This document shows, piece after piece, positions 1-11,200 of a stretch of 64,000 bases of DNA. Position numbers and translations under genes: made by a program. How positions within the stretch are numbered: the stretch's first letter is position 1; each line of letters begins with the position of its first letter. A model generated the notes under the pieces. That model ran no database searches. It worked only from the letters and a program-made list of their open reading frames with translations, and was not told where the DNA came from. Where the stretch lies: positions 7,569,001 through 7,633,000 of the forward strand of contig NC_134025.1 of assembly GCF_964204645.1 (NCBI RefSeq), in the 5' to 3' direction. The stretch is from Tubulanus polymorphus (lineage: Eukaryota; Nemertea; Palaeonemertea; Tubulaniformes; Tubulanidae).

Positions 1-940
1 GATCTGTTGAAAGAAGATCGATTATATTGTTATCTTCCGTATCTGAATATTCTCTTCGTCCAATGAGTAATTGTACGCATGTGTCTCGCGCTATGTACGC
101 AAGACTTTGAACTGAAGACATCATGCACACATTAGCTAGCAATGGCTAAAAGTAAATGTATATTCTGCGCTGCAGTCAACTCCTCAAGTCCAGAGTCCAG
201 AATAATTCTATAATAGCTATGATATCTCAGTCGTCCGGAGACGGAGTCTCTGACTGAGTGAATGACTCAGAAGTGAGCTGTCCAATCCAACAAAAAATCA
301 ACATGTCCTTGTCAGTCTTGAACCATTATCAATACTACTTTAACAATTTAATTTCTAGTATTATAAAATTATTTCATTTATTTTCTATTTCATTTTGGTT
401 GGTGCAACGGCCTTGAGTACACTCAGTTGAATACTGTATTTACTCGCATGCCGCATGAAGAATATTGAACAGTAGAACTAGTTCACGTGTTCGCCGCTAT
501 TAATACACATAGCGGCAGCACTTGTCGGAGTCACGGTACAGAGTAATTACACCGGGCAGTCTATTCTTTTCGGAATTCAATTGCAGATATCCCTATTTCC
601 AAGAATTTTTCAAGAAATGTAGTCACTGAACAAAAACCAGCACATCGTGAATAGGTTAATTCCAAGTACCAAAAACACTTCAACTAGATTTTACATTTTT
701 ACCTCGCCCTATATATGAAAACAGGTTTTTACTGACGCGTTCCTGGCCTAGTACCGGCGCAGATCAAGAGTTGGCACTGTAATTTTCAACGGCTTTTAGC
801 CCTCATTTAAAACATGGCAAGCCATGATGGAGTTTTCTATGCAAAGATTTTTAACGCAATGTGATTGTTCTTAGTTCGCCGTACGGTTTTGTTTTATCTG
901 TATTCTCGATCTGGTACACGAAAATATTTTGTACACTTAG
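1..940. other. Upstream region with no recognised gene
   Basis: No exon, RNA gene or repeat that I can support is visible in this stretch. It is AT-rich and should contain the promoter and 5' UTR of the deiodinase-like gene that starts at 941. A gene extending in from the left cannot be excluded, because the window begins inside unannotated sequence. Confidence 0.5.
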
Positions 941-1707
941 ATGGAGATAGATAAAGGAAAATGGAAACGATACTTATGGATATTTCAAGAAATCATAGCG
1001 GTTCTGTTGGAATTCATTTATCTGCTCGTTTTCGTAAGATTCATCCCAACGAAAAGAAAGAGATACATACAAGAATTGTTCACCAAAGGACAATATGAAA
1101 AAACTAACATACGAAAGGAGGACATTGACAATACAGTATTTTCAATTGAAGCATTTCGAGCAAAATTCCTCCAATTTTGGCGCATAAAAAGACTACAAAC
1201 CGTAAAGTTGGGTAGTTCTGTCGAAAATGTAATTTTGTACACTTTGGAAGGAAAACCTGAACGGTTAGTAGATTATTTGAGCAACGACAAGCCTTTGGTA
1301 ATAAACTTCGGCAGCACGACAGCGCCTAACTTTGTATCCAGTTTACAATGCGAGTTTCCAGATCTGATTAAAGAATACCGAGAAATTAGCAATTTTTCTT
1401 AATTGTTTACGTGATGGAAGCTCATCCAACCGACGGTTGGTATTTTCCAAGTAGTTTTAAAGACAAGGTTAGCTACCAAAAGAGCTTACAAGAAAGGATT
1501 GACACCGTTTTAGAGAATCGAGGACAACTTTACTGTCCACTTTTGGTTGACGATATTCACGATAAAGCAGCTCAGACGTATGGTGTATGTGAGTGTTGCA
1601 TTATCGTTTTACAAAATGGTAAATGTGTATTCACGACTGGATGCGGTCCGTTATATTACAGAATTGAAAAACTGAAAAATTGGTTGGATAGCTACGCCTG
1701 TTGGTGA
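941..1707 (+). pseudogene. Iodothyronine deiodinase-like gene without catalytic Sec, with one frameshift
   Basis: Deiodinases are membrane-anchored thioredoxin-fold selenoenzymes that remove iodine from thyroid hormones. This intronless copy has a basic start, a hydrophobic segment at about residues 13-31 (IIAVLLEFIYLLVFVRF), and the family active-site loop, which reads NFGSTTAPNF. The family loop is normally GSCTUPPF, so the selenocysteine is replaced by Ala128 (GCG, 1322-1324) and the preceding Cys by Thr. The reading frame ends at TAA 1400-1402 but resumes one frame back at about 1396 with IVYVMEAHPTDGW, the conserved block that follows the active site, and runs to TGA 1705-1707. One missing T in the T-run at 1393-1397 explains the break. 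No other stops interrupt the two parts. It is either a young pseudogene, a catalytically dead paralogue with a sequencing error, or, less likely, a gene read by frameshifting. A poly(A) signal-like AATAAA lies near 1738. Confidence 0.9.
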
Positions 1708-2267
1708 CTACTTCACTTTGGCCACAGATAGATCTATAAATAAATGATAAGATAAAGTGGAAAATAATGCACTACTCAATTGTCTTAGTTTTTGATTTTG
1801 TATTGCACGTATGTGACACATGCACGTATGTGATACGGCTCCCGGCGTTCTTTTCCACAGTAGGAAACCTTAATCCTACCAATCCTCATTATCATTTCAA
1901 ATGCCCATGTTTTTCCATAAGTCTCCTCATTGTGGACAAAATCACAAAATTACAGATAGTAACAGATTCAAGAGGATCAATAGAAAAATCATATCAAATG
2001 ATATAAATTTATTAAACATAAAATAGACATGTATAAACATTTAATGGTGCGATACATATTCCAAAATCTCTCAAAATCTACAAATAAAACGTATCATCAG
2101 AGCTGAAGCCACGCGCATGCCAGGAGAGAAAACTGTCACAATTTCATTTTTGATACAAATGATTAAAACTTCATCATGGAGCCTTAATACATGTGTTTCA
2201 TCATCAATAATCTATTTTGTCATAATATCGTCTATCTCATCACATATTCTAAATATACAGCCCTATG

Positions 2268-5200
2268 TCACTCCCATCCCTGAGATAAAACTTCCATGCA
2301 CCGTGGACAAGGTTCAGATACTTTCTTTGATGTATGTTTCCTACAGCGTGGACACTGCTTTTTAATTCCGGTATATAGCGCAATTGTGTACTTTTCCGTT
2401 GTTTGCTTGCCATCTGTAATGCATCAATACATAATGATTAATACGATTGACTTTTGTAGAAAACAATTATCCCTACACATGCCGCTTCCTACCTTTGTGT
2501 AGTAGATCTAATTCTCCTTTGAAGATTGGAGTATCATCTATTATGTTGATAGCTGGATTAGTTGATAAAGATGAACACGCACACTGCATTATTTCAGCAA
2601 GGGCAGAATGACTAGATGATTCGTTATTTTGATATCTCTGTAAGTATAATGAAGTTATTAGAAACTAGACACCAACGAGCTCTCAGGCCTTAAATATTTT
2701 GTGAACTGGCTGGTAAATTCTGTAATCTCTAACTCTTTTCTGCAGAAAATAGTAATTTACAGTGTATAACGTAGTAATAATACTTACTTGCAAGTGGTTA
2801 AAGAGGTTTTTTGATGTTCCAATGATTACGTCGAACACGTTTGGATTGCTACTGTCAATCATTGTGAAAAAGGAATCTCGTATTGTGAGCACTGGTGTCA
2901 TGAGTCTCTCAGTTTCCTGGTCATTCCATTCCGGTGGACTTGCAAACCAAGGAGTATGGAATACATTTTCTGGATGATCTAATTCATTCCCTAATATATG
3001 ATAATACGTATAATTCTGTAGCTAACCATTAGTAATTCAATCTTATGCTGTACATTGTCAGTCTTACCGTCCTCGTCCATTGAAAGTGGAAAATGCTGAT
3101 ATACCTCTTGAGCGAAGTGTGGCAGGATTGGTGAACAGCATTTTGTCAGTACATTGAGAATATGATATAAAACAGTTTGACAAGATCGCCTTGCATGACT
3201 TGCCTCCAGTGTACAATACAATCTAAAGCAAAACGGTAGTAAATTTGTAGTTATTCAATTTTCCTATGTGCATAAGCTATTTTGTAACTAATATAAATGG
3301 TACATCCACATATCATTTAACAATAATTCGAATCAGAAGCAAGGCTTAATTAAGTTACCTGTCTTTAATAATGCTGAAGTAGAATCCAGAAATATCTACA
3401 TTGACAAATTTCTCTGTTTCAAGAAGTACGCGATTATACTGGAATTCATCATAATATTTCGTAATCTGAATTGAAAATTTAGACAGGGAATTTCAAAACT
3501 AAAAAATTTCCTTTTCAAACAAAGACTATAGTTGAGATTTCTACTTACATGCTGGGTGAAGTTGAATAACTGGTATAGCATATACTTGTCTTGAGGAAGA
3601 AGACGATTGTATTGTATAATTTGGTTTGGATTAAAGTCGAACAAATTTCCGAGCATGAACTTCATGACTTTCCTCAGCTGTAAAAGGTGAAATCTATTGA
3701 AATGAAACAAATCGAAAAATATAAAGAGTAGAAGATCTATCCATACTTACTTTGAATATATTTTCGTTGCACTGCATTAGAACCTTGTTACCAATCTTAA
3801 TGTTAGAATGTACATTTTCCTTGGCTGCCCACCACCTTAAAACATCAGCTCCAAATGCAGGATTTTTGCTCTTATTCTATAATACAGATATACCATCAGG
3901 TAAAATTGATATGACTTAAGTGTCTAAAAGAAACCTTCATCAAGTAACAATAATCAAAATCTACCTTTCCACCATTACAGATAACCTGTGGGTCAACGAC
4001 GTTACCAATAGATTTCGACATCTTTCTTCCATCTTCATCAACAGTAAATCCATGACTGATAACTTGTCTGTAAATTATAACACGCAGAATTTACAGAAAA
4101 TTTTTTAGATTTATTGTCAGAAATTGACGTAGTTGAATAATGAGTATGTACTTATATGGAGCTCTTCCTCTTGCAGCAACACTCAATAACAATGATGATT
4201 GAAACCAACCACCAAATTGATCTGATCCTTCAAGATATACATCAGCACAGTCTATTCCCTCTAAAGAAAGGATGATTGCATGTATGCATAATTCCACTGT
4301 TTGAAATATTAATTTTGACTGCTAGTTAAAGTTTTTGTCAAATGAACTTACCATTTCTTAACACACAGTCCCAAGATGATCCTGAATCAAACCAAATGTC
4401 CAGTATATCATCACCTCTTGTAAATTCAGTTTCTGCAGGAACACCAGCCTAAAATATTTGTATTTTCTCATTGAACTAATTTCTGATTGAGAGAAGAGGC
4501 TGGAAATTGCACTAGGAAAACTGCATATCACATGGTAAATATCCATCAGTAACAAAATTGTTTTACCTTTCGCAAAATATGATTTGGTAGAAGCTCCTTG
4601 TGTGTAAAATTCCACCAACAGTCCGTACCATGTTCTTTAACTAATGCACTAAGATGTTCAGTAGTTTCTCTAGAGAACAGTCACTTCAATCATTCAAATA
4701 TCCACAGTTTACCATGAATTAATGTAAATCTTTATATCTATATATGATATGTACCTACCTCGTGATCAGAGGTTCGTTGGTTTCACTATTGTAGAATACC
4801 GGAATAGGAACTCCCCAAACTCGCTGCCTTGATATACACCAGTACGTTCTTGCATTAAGCTGAGCTTCCATACTTCGAGCAGCCGTCGCAGGAAACAGAG
4901 AAACGTCTTTCAAACATTCCTACAAAAACTCACATAATCGTAGATAACAGACAATGTAGACCATAGTCCTTTGCAGTAATCAAAATATATTTTCACTTAC
5001 CAAAGCTTTGTCCTTTATTTTCTGAGTGTCAATGAACCACTGTTTACTGGCTCGGATAATGATTGGTTTTTTCGTTCGCCAGTCATATGGATAACTATGT
5101 TTGTATTCGTGTTGATGAAGTAAATCATTTGAGAGCATTTTCAACACAGTTTCGTTTCCACTTGTAAGAACCGACTTTCCTGCAAGATCCTTGAGTTTAC

Positions 5201-8200
5201 CACACGTGTATTTACCCATTTCATCGACTATACAATCCTATATTCCAAACATCAATGAGATGACAACAAAATGTAAACACGCATATAGGATTATCTGCAC
5301 ATTGAACCGGCATTACCAAAATAGAATAATGTAGAATGTACCGGTATGTTAAGAATAAACTTTCATTGATAATTACTTTCTTCTTACCAATGAAAGCTGA
5401 TTTTTCACAGCTATTTGAAAGTCTTCCTGACCATGTGCTGGTGCTGTATGTACTAAGCCAGTGCCCTTTTCAATTGTGACATGATCAGCAGGAAGGAATT
5501 GCTTCTCCTGGTTACTCAATGGATGCTGATATTTCATACCATTCATTTGAGCACCTAAAACATACCAAGAGCCAGTGGAAGATTGAATGTACATTCAATG
5601 AATGTATTATCAAAGGTCTCAATTGTATGAAAAATATACCTGGAAATGAGGAAATGACTTGTAATTCTACACCTAATATTCCGCAAATCTTTTCGATGAG
5701 ATCAGAGGCAACAATATAAAGATCTGAAGTATCCAAGTTTTTCACAACAGAATAGCTGAAATAAACAAATCATTCAATAAATGCATCCTTCTATCAGAAC
5801 ATTTGCTTTTTCTTCCTTTAAGGGATCCTAAACTGACCTTATCTTTTTGCCATAGCAGATAGCTTCATTTGCTGGGATTGTCCATGGAGTAGTGGTCCAT
5901 ATTATCCCATATATTTTACTTTTATCACAGTCTGAAATGTTTAAAACCTCATCGCAATCACCATTGTAACTACCGGTATATACAGTCAATTTTTCAGTAC
6001 AATTATGGTATCTTTTGTACTATAAAGCTATGATACAAAGAAGCAAATCATACCTATCAACTTCAGTATCTCTTTTGGCAGCTGTGTTATCAAACATCTT
6101 AGGTAAATTGAAGTGCTGTAGAAAAGATGGTATTGAGTTTCAATATTCATTTCTCATCAAATACATATCTTGGTAAAACTAATGTATCACCTTATATGAT
6201 TTTCTTCATATTCAATTTCTGCCTCTGCTAATGCTGTCCTGAAACATAAAATTACAACAGCATACAATAACAATTAATGCAATATCTCTATGTATATGGA
6301 TGAGTCAACTAATCTCAAAAGTATACCTTGATGAAGGGGACCAATAGACTGGCATGTAATCTTGATACACGTACCCCTATTCAAAAGAAACTTAAATTCA
6401 TTCTTCTCAAAATTATTACCTTAGAATCAGGTCCAGGAGCTAGTTGCTCAAAAATTGGTATGATCAAAATATAGTGTCAATTTAACCACCTTTTGAACAT
6501 CTAACCAGAGAATATTAGTAAATTGTACTGAATTGCGATGTACATAAAAAGAACATACCTTTTCATACAGTTCATAGAAAAGCTCAATTTGTTTACTTTC
6601 ATACTCTTTATCATAGGTATAGTAACATTTGTCCCAATCTGCCATAATTCCCCATCGCTTGAACACTTTTTTCTGTTTATCAATGGCTTTAGAAGCATAT
6701 AACTGTGCTGTAAAAATAATAAGTCTCAAGGCTAACTGATTTTAAAACAAGACATTTTCTTCTTAGGAGGATACTGCTTAATTATATGTTTACCTTTGGA
6801 TCTTATTTGTTGAGGTGAAAGTTTGGAGGCATCAATTTTCTCAGTGGCTAAAACTTTCTGCTCAATTGGTAAACCATGACAATCCCAGCCTGGTCGATAG
6901 TGTATCCGGTAACCTCGTAGTAATTTATATCGATTAGTCACATCTTTTAAGATCTATTAATAGAATTTACATCAAATGTTATTCAGACTATAATCGAAAA
7001 TGTTTCTGCCTTCAGATAAGAAAACTCACAGAAAAAAGATACCTTATTCACTGCATGTCCGACATGGGCATCACCATTTGCATATGGTGGACCATCATGG
7101 AGGACATATACTTGTTGTCGATCGTCTTGATTCTCTTGCCACTGGTACAGCTGATCAAAAGTTTTACTCTAAATTAATGATAGATACAAAATGAGAACCT
7201 TTGATTTCTGAAGACTTAAGCGTTTTTATCTAAGCAAATCACTTTGGATTTACAAATCCACCTGTCTTGGCTGATTTGATAAATCGATTTGCAGTTAGAT
7301 AATCGCGGGGATTAGTAACCAGTGCTGGGAGACTTGCTGATTCTTTTCCGCCATCTTTACTCTCCATGTAAATCTACTCAAATCAGTTTGACAAATCAAG
7401 CAAATCGCTCCACTAGCAATTTGCTTGATTTATCAAATCGATTTGAGTAATCATTTAAATAAATGCATTGATTAGCCGAATCGATTTGATAAATCAAGAA
7501 GATAAATGCGCAGAATTTACTCTGGTAAATTGATTTGACAAATCAACATCTATATAAAAACGCCTATTGCTTGGCCTGTCGCCTTTCAGCTATATGGTGG
7601 CTGATTTGGGCTAATGTCAAATACTGGATATGCAATGTGATCATGAGAGCGCTAGTCTACCAGAACAAGGAAAAATGTTGAATTTTCTTAAAACAGTCGA
7701 TGGTGCAATGAAATAGAATTTTTATTAGGAATCGGCCACCATCCAACTGAATCAGCCACCATGTCCATGACAATGAACCAGGCCTTTTTCGACTGACCTC
7801 TTGCAAAGATTCCTCCCGAATGAGGACAGCTCCATTCTTCACAGAAGTTTCATAAACTGTTTTTGGAAGAAGGAGAGAGTTGGCATATAATTTATTGACA
7901 CTTTTCAAGTCTTTTTTATTGGTTTTGGACGTTTTTCCATTGCCATCGCTCAAATAACGCATTCCACGTTTCAACAGTCCAAAATTACGTGCACCTCCTT
8001 TGACCAAATGCATCATTTCAATCTATATATTTGATCAATACACATTAAATCAACAAATCAGTTTGATGTTTCGATGTTTTTCATTGTGCACTGAAATAGA
8101 ATTTTTATGAGGAATCGGCCACCATCCAACTGAATCAGCCACCATGTCCATGACAATGAACCAGGCCTTTTTCGACTGACCTCTTGCAAAGATTCCTCCC

Positions 8201-8399
8201 GAATGAGGGCAGCTCCATTCTTCACAGAAGTTTCATAAACTGTTTTTGGAAGAAGGAGAGAGTCGGCATATAATTTATTGACACTATTCAAGTCTTTTTT
8301 ATTGGTTTTGGACGTTTTTCCATTGCTATCGCTCAAATAACGCATTCCACGTTTCAACAGTCCAAAATTACGCGCACCTCCTTTGACCAAATGCATCAT
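2268..8399 (-). CDS. IARS2: Isoleucyl-tRNA synthetase, mitochondrial (23 exons)
   Basis: Class I synthetase that charges mitochondrial tRNA-Ile. The N-terminus ([18 protein letters not shown]) is basic and lacks acidic residues, as expected for mitochondrial import. Exons on the minus strand: first exon 8181-8399 or 7798-8016 (duplicated), then 7043-7168, 6794-6953, 6559-6707, 6327-6376, 6191-6238, 6054-6115, 5838-5931, 5640-5755, 5388-5554, 5001-5237, 4759-4919, 4567-4669, 4352-4448, 4152-4260, 3965-4067, 3751-3876, 3549-3677, 3359-3465, 3068-3222, 2788-2990, 2493-2637, 2268-2413. Phases join to about 1003 residues, close to the human protein. Visible motifs are HVGH (HIGH box) in the 7043 exon, [11 protein letters not shown], the editing-domain block [15 protein letters not shown], the DIWFDSG block, KMSKS at about 4010, and a C-terminal zinc finger with two CPRC pairs (2290-2350). 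These match IARS2 rather than the cytosolic enzyme. Confidence 0.96.
7225..7545. repeat. Cluster of degenerate GATTTGATAAATC palindromes in IARS2 intron 1
   Basis: Short palindromic words of the type GATTTGATAAATC, AAATCGATTT and TTTGACAAATCAA recur at about 7266, 7388, 7425, 7475 and 7530, in both orientations. The stretch is intronic and has no coding potential. It could be a decayed MITE or a self-folding intronic repeat. Confidence 0.6.
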
Positions 8400-8470
8400 T
8401 TCAATCTATATATTTGATCAATACACATTAAATCAACAAATCAGTTTGATGTTTCGATGTTTTTCATTGT
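7703..8470 (-). repeat. Tandem 383-bp duplication containing IARS2 exon 1
   Basis: Two direct copies with a period of 383 bp: copy A about 7703-8087 and copy B about 8086-8470. They differ at only a handful of positions. Each copy carries the same ATG context, 73 codons of mitochondrial presequence and mature N-terminus, and an intact GTCAGT donor (exon A 7798-8016, exon B 8181-8399). Within the coding part I count five differences, four of which change the residue (Gly/Ser, Lys/Asn, Asn/Asp, Val/Ala, A versus B). Either copy can splice in phase to the exon at 7043-7168, so they may act as alternative first exons. Confidence 0.93.
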
Positions 8471-8819
8471 AGTATTATTTCCATATGGGGCCGGTTTGCT
8501 AAGGAGGCTGACATGTTTTAGGGATGCAGTGAATAAATATTTTAAAAAAGAGCCTAACACCCAATGAACATTCGAAAAATAATGAATGCACATTTTCAAT
8601 ATCTTAACGCCTATCTTAACAAGGTTTGAAAGATAAAGCATGTATTTTGAGGTAATAATTTTGAAAAATCCAGGTTCATTTTTGATGTAAATCTAGGTAA
8701 TGAATAAGCATGTAGGTCAAGGTCATCGAACTGTTTACTGTCACATAAAATACTTCCTGTTTTCTGTCAAAGGGTTTTCCTGCAGCTCACATGACTCGTC
8801 GTCGGAGACAACGACAATC

Positions 8820-11200
8820 ATGGACGGGGTCGAATTATCGAACATCAACGGAGAAGATAATGAAACAAGGGATGCGACTGAAATGCCTGTGATATTTGCG
8901 TCGCCCCCAGCCACGATAGGGCCCCCGATTCCCATTCCACCCAGTGTTCACTTGGGATTAACAATCGCGTTTACAATTTTGTACTCATTCCTGTTTTTCA
9001 TGGTGTATATTCAATTATGGATGATTTTGTATTACAAACACAAACGTTTTAGCTATCAAACAATTTTTCTGGCGCTGTGCTTAGTCTGGGCCGGATTGCG
9101 GACAACGTTATTTTCGTTTTACTACAAAAATTGTGTACTCGCAAACAACTTGGCCATGTTCCCAAATTGGTGGTTGTACAGTCTTCCTGTTTGTTTGCAG
9201 TTCATTACACTTTGTCTTCTTGTTCTTTACTTTTCTCAGGTGAGTTTTGTCCGTTTGAAATTGTACAAGTTTTCAAGTGCCGTACAGGATTATTCTTGGA
9301 TGGCTTGAATTATACAAAGAGATATTTAATAGTTCTTATTTTTTGCTCCAATTTCAGGTTTTGCACAAGGCAAGAACAGCATATAGGGAACAACAGAAAT
9401 CTAGGTTGTTGATCATATAATTAAATATAGAAAATCTCTTAACATTTCAAGTGTAAACGGACAAATCTAAATGAGTATCTTAACTTTTTCAGGTTCGTGC
9501 CGATCATAACATCGATCGCGATCATCATCTTCATCGTGACGAATATCATTTGTGCAGTACTGACGTATATACGGAAACACCACATAAACGACAATGTGAG
9601 AATTATTGTGCAATGTCGAGTGATCATTAATGATCTACTGTTCGTTCTGTTCGGTATTTACCTGGCAATTTGCATCGTTCGAGTGACCAGAACACAATCT
9701 GCTAACCTTGTACTACAAGCGAGAGTAAGTACATATGTAAACAAAAAATGTTAAATGATTATCATTCAGCTGGTTAGATTAATCACTTAAGAATTACGTG
9801 CATGTTTTGTGAAAGCTGCTTGGGTTAAAACCAAGTTCGAATAAACTGGAACCGAAATTTCCAATTATGTACTTCAATTTAAACAAAATGTTCTGTCAAT
9901 TCGACTGCTGATCACACAACTATATCTGCGATTTCTGATTTCGAAATCTAACCCCCTGTTTCGATCCCAGCAGGTGTGTTGGGTTTGTAAGGGACACCAG
10001 AAAGAAAAAAATTGAACGAAATCTATTGCTCAAATAAATAACAGGGTCAATCCCTATTTTAAGATCAAACACCAAGTTTGTACTGAAACAGCCTGAAAGC
10101 CACATTCACTTCTGTGCTTGGTCAAATGATTTGTTTTTGTTGTGCAGGGTACCACCAGTTGTCTTTCAATAACTGTATGCGTTCTGATAATAGTGTTATA
10201 CATGACCCGAGCTATCTACAACATCATAGCAGTTACATGTCCCAAAATTCCCGGATTTGGGTACAGCTGGATCAATGTGTCGGATCAGGTACTGCTGCAT
10301 CACACATTTTCATAGCCATAAAGTTCCTGGTATGTGGAAGTTACACCCTTTCAATTTCTATTGGTAATTCGATTTTTCAGGCAGAATTGATCGACTTAGA
10401 CCAAGGTATCGCATATGTCTCATTTGGTGCTGTGTTGTTTATTTGGGAGTTCTTGCCTACGTTTCTAGTTGTCATGTATTTCAGAGTTCAAATTCCAAAA
10501 AACAATGTGGTGAGTCTTTAAATCTGATTCAAATACTCGTTCAATATAGTTTCGCGTCTTAATATAAAAACCTTTAAGGAAGGTAATTTGTTAATAAAAT
10601 CTATCAAAAATAACCTATTTATTTCGTTGTTGACCTTTCCCGTTTTGTCATTTATTTTGAGCGACATTAGACCCCTTTAAGTACATTTGCCCTTATCTCG
10701 TATGTATCGTCTGTTAGTCATGAAAAATCTATGTTTTGTTGATTTCATTTCAGACTGTCTCAGATGTATCATCCCATAGTCATGGATCTCGAGCATATTT
10801 CTTCGATAATCCGAGACGTTATGACAGCGACGATGACCTTTCATCGAGAAGTCATGTATCTCCACCCAGAGGAGGGTAATTAATTGATTAACAACTTTCT
10901 AAAATAATTTTCTACTTGATTTATAACATGAAATTACCTATTTTGGTTTAAATTTTTAGGTTGTATGACGTGAGTTCTAGTCCTCATTACCTAATCAATG
11001 CGCCTAATTCGTATAGACCATCATGGCATGCTTCTCCACAGAGTGCACCAAACAGACAGAATACATCAGCATCAGGATTGCTGAGTAGTAACAGTTTCCC
11101 GAGCGGTCAGTACGGCATACAGGACTCAACTCCTCCAATTCTATTCACATCTGCTCAAAATCCTCGACAAGTGAAACAATCATTCTATGATGATACTTGA
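8820..11200 (+). CDS. GPR137: GPR137-family seven-transmembrane protein
   Basis: GPR137-family proteins are lysosomal multi-pass membrane proteins linked in vertebrates to mTORC1/Rag signalling. Exons: 8820-9239, 9358-9404, 9493-9724, 10148-10288, 10381-10509, 10754-10875, 10960-11200, joining in phase to 443 residues. Family blocks are clear: [32 protein letters not shown], the TM segment [32 protein letters not shown], and [17 protein letters not shown] near the C-terminus. The extracellular or lumenal N-terminus is acidic and Pro-rich. The ATG at 8820 was chosen because family similarity starts soon after it. An in-frame ATG at 8700 would add 40 residues without support. Head-to-head with IARS2 at about 420 bp. 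Which vertebrate paralogue (137, 137B or 137C) it is closest to was not resolved. Confidence 0.94.

Noticed and set aside
1700-2260. SECIS element for the deiodinase-like gene
   Set aside because: I looked for an ATGA...AA...GA-type stem downstream and could not support one. The gene has no Sec codon at the usual position, so none is needed.
8441-8641. 66-codon minus-strand frame upstream of IARS2 copy B
   Set aside because: Runs out of the end of the duplicated unit and has no conserved sequence. Treated as promoter or 5' UTR.
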